Shown: positions 1-5,297 of the stretch, piece by piece | How the letters are laid out: each line of letters opens with the position of its first letter | How positions within the stretch are numbered: the stretch's first letter is position 1 | Source: Thermoproteota archaeon | Lineage (GTDB): Archaea > Thermoproteota > Korarchaeia > Korarchaeales > Korarchaeaceae | DNA length: 5,297 nucleotides | Reading direction: 5' to 3' | NCBI GenBank assembly: GCA_011042755.1 | Contig: DRBY01000139.1 | Coordinates: 1 to 5,297, forward strand | Position numbers and translations under genes: made by a program | Notes under the pieces: model-generated | Databases searched by the model: none | What the model saw: the letters and a program-made list of their open reading frames with translations, nothing else | Told to the model about the DNA's origin: nothing

Positions 1-1
1 A

Positions 2-889
2 GTCGCCTGCATTCACCTGGCGGCCATAAGGGAGCCCTACCCGCACGAGAAGTACTTCTACAAGACCACGGTCGTTTCATACGACTACGAGCCCATCTAC
101 GCTCTGGGAAGCATGCTCGGCGTGGGAGACCCCGTCTGGCTGCTCAGGATGATACACGAGGTGGAGAGGCTAGGCCTAGACGCCATGAGCACGGGCGTCG
201 CTCTAGCCTGGGCCACTGAGGCCCTGGAGAGGGGCCTGGTGAGGGAAGAAGACACCGTAGTGAAGCTAAAGTGGGGAGACGCCGAGGTGTACAAGAGGGC
301 CATCGCGCTGATAGTCGAGCAGCCGAACGACTTCTACAGGGCCCTGGCGCAGGGTGTTGAGAAAGCCTCAGAGATCTACGGAGGGAAAGAGTTCGCCATG
401 GCGTTCGGCGGCAACGAGATGCCCGGCTATCACACGGGCCCCGCCGCCCACATAGGCTTCCTGATAGGAGGGAGGCACAGCCACCTGGATAACGCTGGGT
501 ACTCCTACGACCAGAAGGTGAAGGAGCTGCCTGAGCCCGAGAAGGTAGTGGACGACCTGATGAAGGAAGAGGCTTGGAGGATGGTGCTAAACAGCCTCGT
601 AATATGCCTCTTCGCTAGGGGCATCTACAAGCCTGAGATGGCCTCCAAGGCCCTCATCCCTCTGGGGATCAACCTCTCCCCCGACGACCTGAGGGAGCTA
701 GGGTGGAAGATCTACAGGGAGCGGATGGCCCTGAAGGTCAACATGGGGTTCGATCCCGCCAAGCTGAGAGTGCCCGAGAGGATACTAGAGACGCCGAGCC
801 CCCGCGGTCAGATCACTAGGGACTACATGAGGAGGGCTCTTGGGCACTTCAAGGAAAGGCTGAGTGAGATGGGCCTATTGTTTAAGTAG
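2..889 (+). CDS. aor: Aldehyde ferredoxin oxidoreductase family protein, C-terminal half (5' end outside window)
   Basis: The frame is open from the left edge and gives 295 residues ending in TAG; the first internal ATG (113) is not the start, because family-like sequence continues upstream of it. AFOR enzymes are about 600-620 aa, so roughly the N-terminal half, with the tungstopterin-binding N domain, is missing. They oxidise aldehydes to acids in the cytoplasm, passing electrons to ferredoxin through a tungsten bis-pterin and one [4Fe-4S] cluster. Visible here: Cys3 in VACIHLA fits the last Cys of the CxxCxxxC cluster motif; GLDAMSTG (58-65) fits the first pterin-contacting DxxGLD region; YHTGPAAHIGF (143-153) and GRHSHLDNAGYS (157-168) are family-like; Cys202 in NSLVICLFARG fits the fourth cluster ligand. 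Around Cys202 the DxxGLC pattern I recall for Pyrococcus AOR reads NSLVIC. The family is clear; the subfamily (AOR, FOR, GAPOR, WOR) and true substrate cannot be told from this half. It converges with hppA and no partner gene is visible. Confidence 0.93.
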   Translation, partial: VACIHLAAIREPYPHEKYFYKTTVVSYDYEPIYALGSMLGVGDPVWLLRMIHEVERLGLDAMSTGVALAWATEALERGLVREEDTVVKLKWGDAEVYKRAIALIVEQPNDFYRALAQGVEKASEIYGGKEFAMAFGGNEMPGYHTGPAAHIGFLIGGRHSHLDNAGYSYDQKVKELPEPEKVVDDLMKEEAWRMVLNSLVICLFARGIYKPEMASKALIPLGINLSPDDLRELGWKIYRERMALKVNMGFDPAKLRVPERILETPSPRGQITRDYMRRALGHFKERLSEMGLLFK

Positions 890-1080
890 AGCCAAGCTCT
901 GCATCGATTAGATGTGCTGGCTCGATAGCCCTTCAGACTGGAGTAATTAAGGGCCGAGGAGCACGCAGAGCTGGTTAGAGTGGCCGCAGTCACGGCCTCA
1001 GGGCTCCGCCCTCTTTCACCAGGCTCTGCAAGAACGCAGAGCAGAGCTTACTCTACGTCGCCAGAACGTTCAGGTCCTGA
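890..1080. other. Convergent intergenic gap rich in short stem-loops
   Basis: No coding frame here looks real. Several inverted repeats follow each other: GCCCTT (928-933) with AAGGGC (949-954), loop 15; GGCCG (982-986) with CGGCC (993-997), loop 6; AGGGC (1000-1004) with GCCCT (1008-1012), loop 3, followed by CTTTC; and GCTCTGC (1023-1029) with GCAGAGC (1036-1042), loop 6. The 7-mer GCTCTGC also occurs at 896-902 and its complement at 965-971, so four half-sites, two in each orientation, lie within 150 bases. A weaker pairing joins GAGCCA (889-894) to TGGCTC (918-923) and includes the last base of the stop codon. The simplest reading is 3'-end structure for the upstream oxidoreductase transcript, with 1000-1016 the most terminator-like. 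A structured small RNA is possible but unproven; I recognise no known RNA family. Confidence 0.4.
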
Positions 1081-1104
1081 ATAAAAGGAGGGGGAGAGGA
1101 AGGT
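1081..1104 (-). terminator. Pyrimidine/T-rich terminator of hppA
   Basis: On the minus strand, a pyrimidine tract starts a few bases past the hppA TGA stop (1109-1111) and ends in TTTTATT (1087-1081). Archaeal RNA polymerase typically terminates at such T-rich tracts without needing a hairpin. The position just after the stop of a long gene fits. The exact end point is inferred. Confidence 0.6.
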
Positions 1105-1108
1105 CCCC

Positions 1109-3109
1109 TCACAGGAACAGGGGAGCGAAAGTCAGAGCGACTATGGTGATCAGCTTCACGAATATGTGCAGCGACGGGCCAGCGGTGTCCTTCAGCGGGT
1201 CGCCAACGGTGTCTCCCACGACAGCCGCCTTGTGCGCCTCGGAGCCCTTCCCTCCGTGCAGGCCAGATTCTATGAGCTTCTTGGCGTTGTCGAGGGCGCC
1301 TCCCGCGTTGATCATGAAGACGGCGAGGAGCCCTCCGACCACGGTGCCTCCAACGATGAAGGAGCCCAGGGGCCCAACTCCCAGCGCGGCCCCGACGATT
1401 ATCGGCGCCGCTAGCGTGATCAGGGTCGGCGCTATCATCTCCCTCAGGGCGTGCTTGGTGGCTATGTCCACGCACCTGGCGTAGTCGGGCTTGGCCTTAC
1501 CCTCGAGGAGGCCGGGTATCTCCCTGAACTGCCTCCTGACCTCTGCTACCATCTCTCCAGCGGTCTTCCCAACGGCCCTTATCGCGAGAGCCGAGAACAG
1601 GAACGCCAAGACTCCGCCGAGGATGAGGCCGACGAGGATCTTCGGGTCGGCTATGTCTACCCTAGGCCCAGTCACGTCGGCCAAGCCGACAACCTCCAGA
1701 TACGCGGCGAAGAGCACGAACGCGGAGAGCACGGCGCACGCCATGGCGTAGCCCTTCGTAATCGCCTTGGTGGTGTTGCCTACGGCGTCAAGAACGTCTA
1801 GACTGTCCCTGATCTCCTTGCTGAGCCCGCTCATCTCGGCAATACCGGCGGCGTTGTCGCTTATCGGGCCGAACGTGTCAGAAGCCATGATGATTCCGGT
1901 GGTCGACAGTATGCCCACGGTGGCGGCTGCTATGCCGTAGAGACCCGCCAGAGCGTACGCAATTACCACGACCGCTGAAATCACTACGAAGGGCAAGAAG
2001 GCGCTCTCGAGACCAACGGACAGGCCGACTATGACATTCAGCGCCGGTCCAAACACGCTGGAGTCCGCGATGTTCCTGACTGGCCTGTATGTGGTGCCAG
2101 TGTAGTACTGCACGATCATCCCCACGAGCAGGCTCGCCAAGAGCCCCAGGAGGGCGGCCACGAATATCCTAGGATCTCCCAGAAGCCTCTTGCTCAAGAC
2201 GTAGAATGCTGCGGCGTTCAAGACGCCAGCCGAGAGCAGGGCCACGTTTATCGTGGCGACGGGGTTCTCCGTCTTCTCCTTGATGAGGAGCACGGCGACC
2301 ATCGTGGAGAGCACACCGATGGCCTCGGCCACCAGCGGGAAGAGGATCCCCGCCTCTCCGTACCTGTGGTAGAACGCAATGCCTAGGATCATCATGCCGA
2401 TTATGTTGTCGGAGAAGGACTCAAAGAGGTCTGCACCACGCCCGGCGCAGTCTCCAACGTTATCTCCAACCTGATCTGCTATCACGGCAGGGTTCCTCGG
2501 GTCGTCCTCCGGGATGCCAGCCTCTACCTTCCCCACGAGGTCCGCTCCTATGTCTGCCGCCTTGGTGTATATACCTCCGCCCAGCTGGGCAAACAGGGCC
2601 GCCAGACTTGCTCCGAGTCCGAACGGCACGACCGCGTCTAGGGCAGCCTTCTTTACTCCTCCCATAACTTTAGTGAATACCACGAAGAGCGTCCCAATAC
2701 CCAGCACGCTCAGCCCAACAATAGAGAGTCCCATGACGGCCCCGCCCCAGAAGGCGATCTTCAAGGCCTTTCCTGGAGACTTCATGGCGGCCGCAGCGGT
2801 CCTCACGTTGGCTCTGGTGGCGGCGTTCATCCCTATGTAGGCCGCGAGTAGGGAGAGCCCAGAGCCGAGGATGAACGATATCGCCGACAACCCTCCCCTG
2901 AAGATGCCTATCGCGACGGCTAGCGCTAGGATGAAGTAGGCTATGGTAGTGTACTGACGCTTCATGTACGCGTTTGCGCCCTCTTGGATGTAGCCCGCTA
3001 TCTCCCTCATCCTCTGAGTTCCGGCGTCCTCCCGTGAAACGCTATAGTAGAGGTACTGGACGAATGCTAGGGCTATTACACCGATTATGATCGGTACTGA
3101 TTCTAGCAT
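1109..3109 (-). CDS. hppA: K+-independent-type H+-translocating membrane pyrophosphatase
   Basis: Integral membrane enzyme (666 aa from the ATG at 3109) that hydrolyses cytoplasmic PPi and pumps ions, expected to be protons, across the membrane. The length is normal and hydrophobic segments run throughout, fitting the family's 16 helices. Hallmarks, numbered from this ATG: DIGADLVGKVE (186-196) and GDNVGDCAGRGADLF (215-229), the first PPi/Mg site; Glu230 after ADLF, where family members carry a gate-region acidic residue; DTFGPISDNAAGIAEM (411-426); GNTTKAITKGYA (444-455); DNAKK (607-611); and GDTVGDPLKDTAGP (632-645) with the C-terminal catalytic Asp/Lys residues. Lys448 and Thr451 match the K+-independent class (Ala and Gly/Ala in K+-dependent enzymes), whose characterised members pump H+. 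A TTG at 3142 would add 11 non-hydrophobic residues; I prefer the ATG because its first residues lead straight into helix 1 and a TATA-like box covers the TTG. Monocistronic, with a terminator behind it. Confidence 0.96.
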   Translation of the reverse strand: MLESVPIIIGVIALAFVQYLYYSVSREDAGTQRMREIAGYIQEGANAYMKRQYTTIAYFILALAVAIGIFRGGLSAISFILGSGLSLLAAYIGMNAATRANVRTAAAAMKSPGKALKIAFWGGAVMGLSIVGLSVLGIGTLFVVFTKVMGGVKKAALDAVVPFGLGASLAALFAQLGGGIYTKAADIGADLVGKVEAGIPEDDPRNPAVIADQVGDNVGDCAGRGADLFESFSDNIIGMMILGIAFYHRYGEAGILFPLVAEAIGVLSTMVAVLLIKEKTENPVATINVALLSAGVLNAAAFYVLSKRLLGDPRIFVAALLGLLASLLVGMIVQYYTGTTYRPVRNIADSSVFGPALNVIVGLSVGLESAFLPFVVISAVVVIAYALAGLYGIAAATVGILSTTGIIMASDTFGPISDNAAGIAEMSGLSKEIRDSLDVLDAVGNTTKAITKGYAMACAVLSAFVLFAAYLEVVGLADVTGPRVDIADPKILVGLILGGVLAFLFSALAIRAVGKTAGEMVAEVRRQFREIPGLLEGKAKPDYARCVDIATKHALREMIAPTLITLAAPIIVGAALGVGPLGSFIVGGTVVGGLLAVFMINAGGALDNAKKLIESGLHGGKGSEAHKAAVVGDTVGDPLKDTAGPSLHIFVKLITIVALTFAPLFL

Positions 3110-3140
3110 GCCAGGCACCGGCTCGGCAGTCTGAACTCTC

Positions 3141-3148
3141 AATTTAAC
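3141..3148 (-). promoter_or_regulatory. Candidate TATA box for hppA
   Basis: The minus strand reads GTTAAATT here. Archaeal TATA boxes are centred about 26 bases before the transcript start, which would put that start near 3118, about 9 bases before the ATG at 3109. That is a very short leader, common in crenarchaea. The box overlaps the alternative TTG start (3140-3142), so if it is real the TTG cannot be used from this promoter. Match quality is modest. Confidence 0.35.
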
Positions 3149-3242
3149 GTTTGTTAGCCCTATTAGGTCAGACTGAGGTGTGCCGCGTCTCTTGGTTCTC
3201 TATCGGGAAAAGCTCGAGAGATCAGATGGGAGGGTGGTGTGA

Positions 3243-3486
3243 TTAGCTATTGATGAGCCCTCCCAACGAGGTGTAAAACGGAGTCAAGCCAGCCCTCGCG
3301 AGATAGGAGCTAATTCCACGAGATATCTCGCTAAAGACCGTGAGCCCTCTGAAAGCTATGGCTGTGCCTACTCCGACCGCCGATGCGCCAGCTAACATGA
3401 ACTCAACGGCATCTCTCCAGTTTAGCACCCCCTCCGACCCTCACAATCTGTATCTCATCGCCCAGAGCCTCGTAAAGCTCGTAGAC
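3243..3486 (-). pseudogene. pyrD: Decayed C-terminal fragment of dihydroorotate dehydrogenase
   Basis: An open frame of 61 codons (GTG at 3428 to TAA at 3243) matches the end of the PyrD/DHODH FMN-barrel: NWRDAVEFMLAGASAVGVGT is the phosphate-binding strand-helix region, and the tail GLTVFSEISRGISSYLARAG fits the final helices. Just upstream in another frame (3486-3430) lies VYELYEALGDEIQIVRVGG, which matches the preceding helix and strand of PyrD. The two join if one G is removed from the five-G run at 3428-3432. Two substitutions are suspected inside this part, Gln and Arg where PyrD normally has Pro and Gly (IPIVGVGG). At its left end the frame meets TGA (3487-3489), and nothing PyrD-like follows, so about two thirds of a ~300-aa enzyme is gone. 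A working DHODH oxidises dihydroorotate in pyrimidine synthesis; this fragment cannot. A sequencing error could explain the single-base shift but not the missing N-terminal part. Confidence 0.78.
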
Positions 3487-3534
3487 TCAGGAATGTCTGC
3501 GAATTCCTTCACATCAGGAATCTCTGCGAACTCC
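3487..3534. repeat. Two-copy 27-bp-period direct repeat with inner dyads
   Basis: Two 21-bp copies, 3487-3507 and 3514-3534, agree at 19 of 21 positions; they differ at 3495/3522 (G/C) and 3504/3531 (T/C). They are separated by 6 bases. Each has an imperfect dyad: GGAAT-N8-ATTCC in the first copy (3490-3507) and GGAAT-N8-ACTCC in the second (3517-3534). In one minus-strand frame the copies read EFAEIPDVK and EFADIPEST, with both differences at third codon positions. They abut the broken end of the pyrD fragment. They could be tandem operator sites, a short coding duplication, or debris of the rearrangement that cut pyrD. Confidence 0.6.
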
Positions 3535-3593
3535 CGCGTGGAGGGGAAGTCGCTATCGGATGCGTCTTAGATAATGGAAGAAAGTTATCCACC

Positions 3594-3599
3594 TATATA
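3594..3599 (-). promoter_or_regulatory. Isolated TATA-like box upstream of the pyrD remnant
   Basis: TATATA is palindromic, so the strand is not fixed by the box alone. On the minus strand it reads GGGTATATAGG and would start transcription near 3570, about 80 bases before the surviving pyrD sequence. It may be the old pyrD promoter left behind after an internal deletion. On the plus strand no credible gene follows within reach, so the minus orientation is preferred. Confidence 0.35.
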
Positions 3600-3626
3600 C
3601 CCATTAGGCTCGCGCATCGTTGTGTC

Positions 3627-3653
3627 CGCATCGTCATCAGTGGGAATGATGCG
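3627..3653. other. Stem-loop downstream of the PhoU-like gene
   Basis: CGCATC (3627-3632) pairs with GATGCG (3648-3653) across a 15-base loop, 13 bases beyond the stop of the minus-strand PhoU-like gene. CGCATCGT also occurs at 3613-3620 as a direct repeat of 3627-3634. No T-rich tract follows directly on the minus strand, so a terminator role is uncertain. Confidence 0.3.
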
Positions 3654-3665
3654 AGGAACGTCCCC

Positions 3666-4349
3666 TCATGGCGCTCCGCCCGGGAGGCTTAGCCTGACGA
3701 CGAGCTCAGACAGCACGTCGGTCGCATCCTCGCAGAGATCCGCGGCTAGCTCGATCTCATTTATCACGTCATTCAAGAGTATCGCGAACCTCGGGGTGCC
3801 CGTAGAGGGCAGTTCGCCCTTGGCCTCATAATACAGCAGGTCGATCTCGTGCTCCAAGGCTTCAACCCTCTCTATCCAAGACTTCGCCTCGTCTAGAGAG
3901 ATCATGGCAGACCTGATGGCCGAGACCACGGCTTCCGTCTCCTTGGCCAGCTTCTCGGTCATCTCGCTTAGGGTCTTGCAGAGCTCCTCAGGCACTTTCT
4001 CGCCCAGCGCCACGGTCGTCCTGATGGCCAGAGCAGTGTTCTTTATCTGGTCCACGATCAGGTCCACTCTCCTCGCCAGCCTCGCGAGCTTCTCAGCGTC
4101 TCGAGCCGACACCTCCGCCTTCGAGAGGCGTGCCAAGATGGCCCTCCTCATCGAGTCGCCTTCCTCCTCTATCGCGGCTATGGCCGAGACGCCCTCCTCA
4201 ACTCCCTGCAGGGCTCCGCTCTCAAGCTGAGCTATCACTCTCCTGAGCTCCTTTGCCGCATCTCTAGCCTTCAAGGCCAGCTCTGCGATGGACTCCAACG
4301 TGGAGGAGGCAGCAGTCTTCCTAAAGTAGTCGAGGTACCTCTTGGCCAT
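3666..4349 (-). CDS. DUF47 family, PhoU-like (PhoU_div) protein
   Basis: A 227-aa soluble, almost wholly helical, charged protein of normal family length (about 210-225 aa). It is a distant PhoU homologue of the kind usually encoded beside a Pit-type low-affinity phosphate transporter and thought to modulate it. Features: IEEEGDSMRRAI (60-71), an acidic helix start typical of PhoU-like bundles; VDLIVDQIKNTA (95-106); EALEHEIDLLYYEA (163-176), where the family has an ExxxD-type metal-binding repeat; and EIELAADLCEDATDVL (198-213), the C-terminal family signature. There is no signal peptide or membrane segment. The start is ATG at 4349, with purine-rich GAAGGAAGGG just before it and a TATA-like box 27-32 bases upstream. 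No pit gene is visible in the window on either side, so its usual partner is absent locally. The family call is confident; the regulatory role is from the family, not from this sequence. Confidence 0.88.
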   Translation of the reverse strand: MAKRYLDYFRKTAASSTLESIAELALKARDAAKELRRVIAQLESGALQGVEEGVSAIAAIEEEGDSMRRAILARLSKAEVSARDAEKLARLARRVDLIVDQIKNTALAIRTTVALGEKVPEELCKTLSEMTEKLAKETEAVVSAIRSAMISLDEAKSWIERVEALEHEIDLLYYEAKGELPSTGTPRFAILLNDVINEIELAADLCEDATDVLSELVVRLSLPGGAP

Positions 4350-4375
4350 ACCCTTCCTTCAGCTCATCAGTCTCG

Positions 4376-4381
4376 AATAAA
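4376..4381 (-). promoter_or_regulatory. Candidate TATA box for the PhoU-like gene
   Basis: The minus strand reads TTTATT, centred about 29 bases before the ATG at 4349. That spacing predicts transcription starting within a few bases of the ATG. It suggests the gene has its own promoter rather than relying on read-through from nadX, whose stop lies 106 bases upstream. Confidence 0.4.
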
Positions 4382-4418
4382 CTCTACCTGACTGTCGTGG
4401 CAACCTAGCATCCAGCAG

Positions 4419-4438
4419 CTGGGGCGACGTTCCCCCAG
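4419..4438. other. Stem-loop between nadX and the PhoU-like gene
   Basis: CTGGGG (4419-4424) pairs with CCCCAG (4433-4438) across 8 bases. It lies 17 bases past the nadX stop on the minus strand. It may mark the 3' end of the nadC-nadX transcript; the only nearby T-rich stretch is the proposed downstream TATA box. The rest of the 106-base gap shows nothing else. Confidence 0.35.
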
Positions 4439-4455
4439 GCGCATCACGGTCGGCC

Positions 4456-5229
4456 CTATGTTCCAACCCACAGCGGCTCGCTGAGCTTCCTCAGCAGAGC
4501 TATGGCAGAGAGGGCGGCGAGGTAGCTCGTCTTGGGGTTAGAGGGGTGAGGCACGTTCTCCACCCTGATAGTGATCCCAGAGGCCTCAGACTCCACCCTT
4601 ATCTCGTGAACGTTCCTGCTGAGGGACGGATCTGCTATTAGCCTGACCGTAGGCTCAACACCAGACGCTAGCTTGAGCGCCGCGGCGACGTTTACGTTGA
4701 AGGGATAGCGCCTGACCGCGACGCTCGCTGGACCCTCGAACAGGAGCCCCCCGCGCTCTACCCCCAGCGCTCTAGGAGGCTTCTTGGTCTCGAGGACGAC
4801 GCTCCTCACCCCCACTACCGAAGAAGCCCTAATTCCATCCAGTCCGGCTATAGCACCAGAGGGCACGTAGATCCTCTTCCCTGAGGAGCGAGCGGCCTCC
4901 AAAAGCCTGCTCAGCAGTTCCTCGTCTGCCAGCGCGCCCACGCTCAGCACCAAGAGGTCTGCGCCAGACCTGAGCACGACCTCTCCGTACTCGTAGACGG
5001 CCCTCTGGCTCGCCGCCTCCACGACTAGGTCTGGCCCCTCAGCGAGTAGATCGCCCACGCTGGAAGCCACTCTCGGCCTCTCTCTCCTAAGCTTAGAGAG
5101 GAGCCGTCTGGCCGCCTCCTCTCTGGAGTCGTAAACGGCCACTAGCTCCCAGTCCCCTGCCTCGCCCTCATCCACGGCTCTTGCGAGCACGGAGCCAATG
5201 GCTCCGCAGCCGATGAGGGCCAGCCTCAA
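4456..5229 (-). CDS. nadX: L-aspartate dehydrogenase
   Basis: Cytoplasmic NAD(P)-dependent enzyme, 257 aa, that oxidises L-aspartate to iminoaspartate, the precursor NadA condenses with dihydroxyacetone phosphate to make quinolinate. It replaces the oxygen-dependent or fumarate-dependent aspartate oxidase NadB. The N-terminal Rossmann domain carries GCGAIG (8-13 region) and Asp34 in VYDSRE at the end of strand 2, fitting nucleotide binding. The second domain (DUF108) has PSGAIAGLDGI (123-133), RYPFNVNVAAALKLA (174-188), His208 in NVHEI as the likely catalytic histidine, and NPKTSYLAALSAIALL (231-246), all family hallmarks. The length is normal (archaeal homologues about 235-270 aa). The start is TTG: GGAGGTG sits 8 bases upstream, no in-frame ATG exists, and the glycine-rich loop begins at the expected distance. 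The start overlaps the nadC stop by 4 nt, supporting coupled translation and the NAD-synthesis assignment. Confidence 0.95.
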   Translation of the reverse strand: MRLALIGCGAIGSVLARAVDEGEAGDWELVAVYDSREEAARRLLSKLRRERPRVASSVGDLLAEGPDLVVEAASQRAVYEYGEVVLRSGADLLVLSVGALADEELLSRLLEAARSSGKRIYVPSGAIAGLDGIRASSVVGVRSVVLETKKPPRALGVERGGLLFEGPASVAVRRYPFNVNVAAALKLASGVEPTVRLIADPSLSRNVHEIRVESEASGITIRVENVPHPSNPKTSYLAALSAIALLRKLSEPLWVGT

Positions 5230-5297
5230 AGGGGAGACACCTCCATGCTCATGTCGAGAGCCCGAGCGGAGTGTGTTATGCTGCCGCTGCTGAGCAC
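5226..5297 (-). CDS. nadC: Nicotinate-nucleotide pyrophosphorylase (carboxylating), C-terminal end only
   Basis: The minus frame is open from the right edge for 23 codons and ends in TGA (5228-5226). It contains SSGSITHSARALDMSMEV, which matches the conserved NadC C-terminus of the form DVISVGALTHSxxALDxSL: the GS/GA-TH loop followed by the final helix and strand. NadC (about 275-290 aa) converts quinolinate and PRPP to nicotinate mononucleotide, CO2 and PPi, the committed step to NAD. Only the last residues are in the window. Its stop overlaps the nadX start as TTGA, so the two genes form an operon; nadA may lie further upstream, outside the window. The fragment is short, but the motif plus the nadX neighbour make the call strong. 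Confidence 0.85.
   Translation of the reverse strand: MLSSGSITHSARALDMSMEVSPL
5238..5244 (-). promoter_or_regulatory. Shine-Dalgarno site fixing the nadX TTG start
   Basis: The minus strand reads GGAGGTG, a near-perfect match to the 16S rRNA 3' end, with 8 bases to the TTG at 5229-5227. It lies inside the last codons of nadC, so nadX is translated from the same message by re-initiation or internal entry. Confidence 0.85.

Noticed and set aside
97..303. 68-codon minus-strand frame inside the aldehyde oxidoreductase
   Set aside because: It is antisense to a clear AFOR coding region and shows no motif.
1053..1475. 140-codon minus-strand frame overlapping the hppA 3' end
   Set aside because: It lies in another frame of a certain gene, and its Arg/His/Gly-rich product looks like out-of-frame GC-rich coding DNA.
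1143..2840. Several plus-strand open frames of 82-116 codons opposite hppA
   Set aside because: They are antisense shadows of hppA; their Pro/Ser/Ala/Thr-rich compositions and lack of ribosome sites do not suggest proteins.
3487..3534. CRISPR array
   Set aside because: There are only two imperfect copies with a 6-base gap, which is not a spacer-repeat arrangement.
3441..3566. Minus-strand frame containing EFAEIPDVKEFADIPE as a small protein
   Set aside because: It has no usable start before the repeat (a TAA precedes it and only a GTG within it), so it is not supported as a gene; the repeat is reported instead.
3340..3570. 76-codon plus-strand frame across the pyrD remnant and the repeat
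   Set aside because: It is antisense to recognisable PyrD sequence and has no family-like motif; its repeated SG(M/I)SANS is just the DNA repeat.
3574..3831. 85-codon plus-strand frame near the TATA-like box
   Set aside because: Most of it is antisense to the DUF47 gene, it is Ser-rich and featureless, and the box overlaps its own coding start rather than preceding it.
4341..4372. Box C/D sRNA on the minus strand (CTGATGAGCTGA)
   Set aside because: A C-like and a D-like box are adjacent with no guide between them and no second pair; the segment is better explained as the 5' flank of the PhoU-like gene.

Overview
The window looks like chromosomal DNA of a GC-rich, probably hyperthermophilic archaeon, most plausibly a Thermoproteota (crenarchaeal) or related TACK lineage; this is inference. 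The grounds are a tungsten-type aldehyde ferredoxin oxidoreductase, a membrane pyrophosphatase, an archaeal-type L-aspartate dehydrogenase next to nadC, a DUF47/PhoU-like protein, heavy use of AGG/AGA and ATA codons, TATA-like boxes close upstream of starts, and a pyrimidine/T-rich terminator. No mobile element, CRISPR array, tRNA or rRNA was seen.

Layout. Positions 2-889 (+) hold the C-terminal half of an aldehyde ferredoxin oxidoreductase, entering from the left edge. It converges with everything else in the window, which is on the minus strand. The convergent gap (890-1108) has no gene but holds a run of short stem-loops and the hppA terminator. Positions 1109-3109 (-) encode a complete K+-independent-type membrane pyrophosphatase (hppA). 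Upstream of it, 3243-3486 (-) is the decayed C-terminal end of a dihydroorotate dehydrogenase (pyrD), readable only by crossing two frame changes and lacking the rest of the enzyme. Next come a two-copy 27-bp-period repeat (3487-3534) and an isolated TATA-like box. Positions 3666-4349 (-) encode a PhoU-like DUF47 protein with no phosphate transporter beside it in the window. Positions 4456-5229 (-) encode L-aspartate dehydrogenase (nadX), starting at TTG behind a strong Shine-Dalgarno. The last 72 bases (5226-5297, -) are the C-terminal end of nadC, whose stop codon overlaps the nadX start by 4 nt.

How the genes relate. nadC and nadX form a translationally coupled pair in de novo NAD synthesis: NadX makes iminoaspartate, NadA (not in the window) makes quinolinate, and NadC makes nicotinate mononucleotide. 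The pyrophosphatase recovers energy from the PPi released by biosynthesis, including the NadC reaction, as an ion gradient. The aldehyde oxidoreductase is separate and on the opposite strand. Most of the window is ordinary core metabolism. The items most worth a second look are the broken pyrD with the adjacent repeat, the stem-loop-rich convergent gap, and the altered motif around the fourth cluster cysteine of the aldehyde oxidoreductase. I see no convincing sign of a new multi-gene system.
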